A model generated the notes under the pieces. That model saw only the letters and a program-made list of their open reading frames with translations. It was not told where the DNA came from and searched no databases. A stretch of DNA of 64,000 nucleotides from Rhodanobacter sp. LX-99 (lineage in GTDB: Bacteria; Pseudomonadota; Gammaproteobacteria; Xanthomonadales; Rhodanobacteraceae): NCBI RefSeq assembly GCF_018599185.1, contig NZ_JAHFVL010000001.1, positions 1,736,001-1,800,000 on the forward strand. The letters are read 5' to 3'. Numbering within the stretch: the first letter of the stretch is position 1; each line of letters begins with the position of its first letter. The position numbers and the translations under genes are program-made. This document shows positions 63,005 to 64,000 of this stretch, in pieces.

Positions 63005-64000
63005 GCGCGCGCTCCAGTGGCAGGTACAGCGAGAACACCGTGTGGCCGGAGCGGCTGGTGTAGCGCAGCTCGCCGCCGTGTTCGTGCGCGATCTCGCGCG
63101 ACAGCGCCAGGCCGAGGCCGCTGCCGTCGGCGCGGCCGGAAACCAGCGGCTGGAACAGCGTGTCGCGCAGCGCCACGGGCACGCCGGCGCCATCGTCGAT
63201 CACGTCCACCCGCAGCGCCATGCGCAGCATCCGCTCGCCGACGCGCGCGCCGTGCTCGACCCGCGTGCGCAAGGTGAGCGTGCACGCGCCGGCTTCCAGC
63301 GCGTTGCGCGCCAGGTTCAGCAGCACCTGCTGCAGCCGGTCCGCGTCGCCGTGCAGGTCGGGCACGCTGGGGTCGTAGTCGTGATGCAGCTGCGGCGGCG
63401 CGGGTTCGGCCAGCAGCAGGTCGCACAGCCGTTCCAGCAGGCGATGGATGTTGACCGGGCCGAGCTGCGGCGCGCCGTCGTGATGCAGCAGGCGGTTCGC
63501 CAGCGCACCGAGCCGGTCGGCCTCGCCGATGATCATCCCGGCCAGCGCCTGCAGGTCTTCGTTGTCGACCCGCCGCTGCAGCAATTGCGCCGCACCGCGC
63601 AGGCCGGCCAGCGGGTTCTTCACCTCGTGCGCGAAGCCGCGCAGGGTGGCCGACAGCGGCGAGGCGGCCGACGGCAGCTCGGCCAGCACGTGCACTTCCA
63701 GCAGCAGGCCATCGCCGAACGGCTGCAGCGCGATGTCCGCGCTGATCTCGCGGCCATCGGCCGCGGCCAGCGCCACCCCGCGCCAGTGCGCCGGCCGCTG
63801 CTCCGCCAGCACCTTCGCCGCCTGTGCCATGCCCTCGTCCGCGCCGTCCAGCAGCAGCCCCAGCGGCTGCCCCGCCACGCTGCGGAAACCCAGCTCCAGG
63901 CATTCGACCAGGGCGGGATTGAGCCAGCGCAGACGCAGGTCCGCGTCGACCAGGGCCAGCCCGGTCGCCATCTGCTCCGCCCACGTCCGCCACGCCAGGT
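62997..64000 (-). CDS. glnL: Nitrogen regulation sensor kinase NtrB, 5' end outside the window
   Basis: The frame stays open past 64000, so about 334 C-terminal residues are visible. A PAS-like domain (ATGLALVDADLRLRWLNPAL) is followed by the H-box LRGFAHEVKNPLAGLRGAAQ, the N-box NLARNALEAGA and G-boxes (VIDDGAGVP, GSGLGLALSREIAHEHGG). NtrB phosphorylates NtrC under nitrogen limitation and is switched off by PII. The overlap with ntrC supports coupled translation. Confidence 0.94.
   Translation of the reverse strand, partial: LAWRTWAEQMATGLALVDADLRLRWLNPALVECLELGFRSVAGQPLGLLLDGADEGMAQAAKVLAEQRPAHWRGVALAAADGREISADIALQPFGDGLLLEVHVLAELPSAASPLSATLRGFAHEVKNPLAGLRGAAQLLQRRVDNEDLQALAGMIIGEADRLGALANRLLHHDGAPQLGPVNIHRLLERLCDLLLAEPAPPQLHHDYDPSVPDLHGDADRLQQVLLNLARNALEAGACTLTLRTRVEHGARVGERMLRMALRVDVIDDGAGVPVALRDTLFQPLVSGRADGSGLGLALSREIAHEHGGELRYTSRSGHTVFSLYLPLERAHD

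Overview
The window is high-GC gammaproteobacterial chromosome. Gene content (zwf-pgl-edd-eda cluster, SIS-type NagB with a GntR regulator, Oar-like TonB receptors, paired M16 peptidases, AlgZ/AlgR-like pair, DUF4142 and cupredoxin genes) fits Xanthomonadales, most likely Rhodanobacteraceae (Rhodanobacter/Dyella-like). That placement is an inference from gene families; no rRNA or tRNA is visible.

Layout: 1-3.6 kb, the end of an outer-membrane factor gene with emrA/emrB (tripartite MFS drug efflux). 3.7-7.2 kb, PagL-like lipid A deacylase and an M16 peptidase pair. 7.4-16.6 kb, an accessory island: an orphan membrane protein, a truncated copy of the mdtC 3' end, an IS4-family transposase remnant, and a three-gene RHS/YD-repeat locus on the minus strand (shell with seven Fn3-like repeats, a separate secreted core-plus-variable-tail protein, an AT-richer putative immunity gene). 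16.8-23.4 kb, two tandem RND pumps with duplicated upstream elements. 23.5-26 kb, btuB under a cobalamin riboswitch. 26-31 kb, an Oar-like TonB receptor behind a very AT-rich leader, then a TPR-sulfotransferase. 31-34.3 kb, nagQ-nagB-nagA amino-sugar catabolism. 34.6-39.6 kb, the Entner-Doudoroff genes zwf-pgl-edd-eda with a hairpin-rich pgl-edd spacer ending in an intrinsic terminator. 39.7-45 kb, small envelope and redox genes, an ECF sigma factor and folE. 45-54.8 kb, two S9 peptidases, a TonB-C-like secreted protein, an esterase, an AlgZ/AlgR-type two-component pair and small DUF genes. 55-61.5 kb, gnd, then a divergent pair resembling the middle and C-terminal domains of cyclic beta-1,2-glucan synthase encoded as separate proteins. 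61.6-64 kb, ntrC and ntrB (5' end of ntrB outside the window).

Central carbon genes work together: NagA/NagB make fructose-6-phosphate, Zwf/Pgl make 6-phosphogluconate, Edd/Eda split it and Gnd offers the pentose-phosphate exit. Several dispersed palindromes mark intergenic regions: a near-perfect REPIN-like pair at 2.0 kb with a solo arm at 55.0 kb, and three roughly 100-120 bp hairpin elements at 32.3, 34.3 and 61.5 kb. The most interesting structures are the split RHS toxin locus flanked by the duplicated mdtC end, the pgl-edd structured spacer, and the split beta-1,2-glucan synthase-like module.
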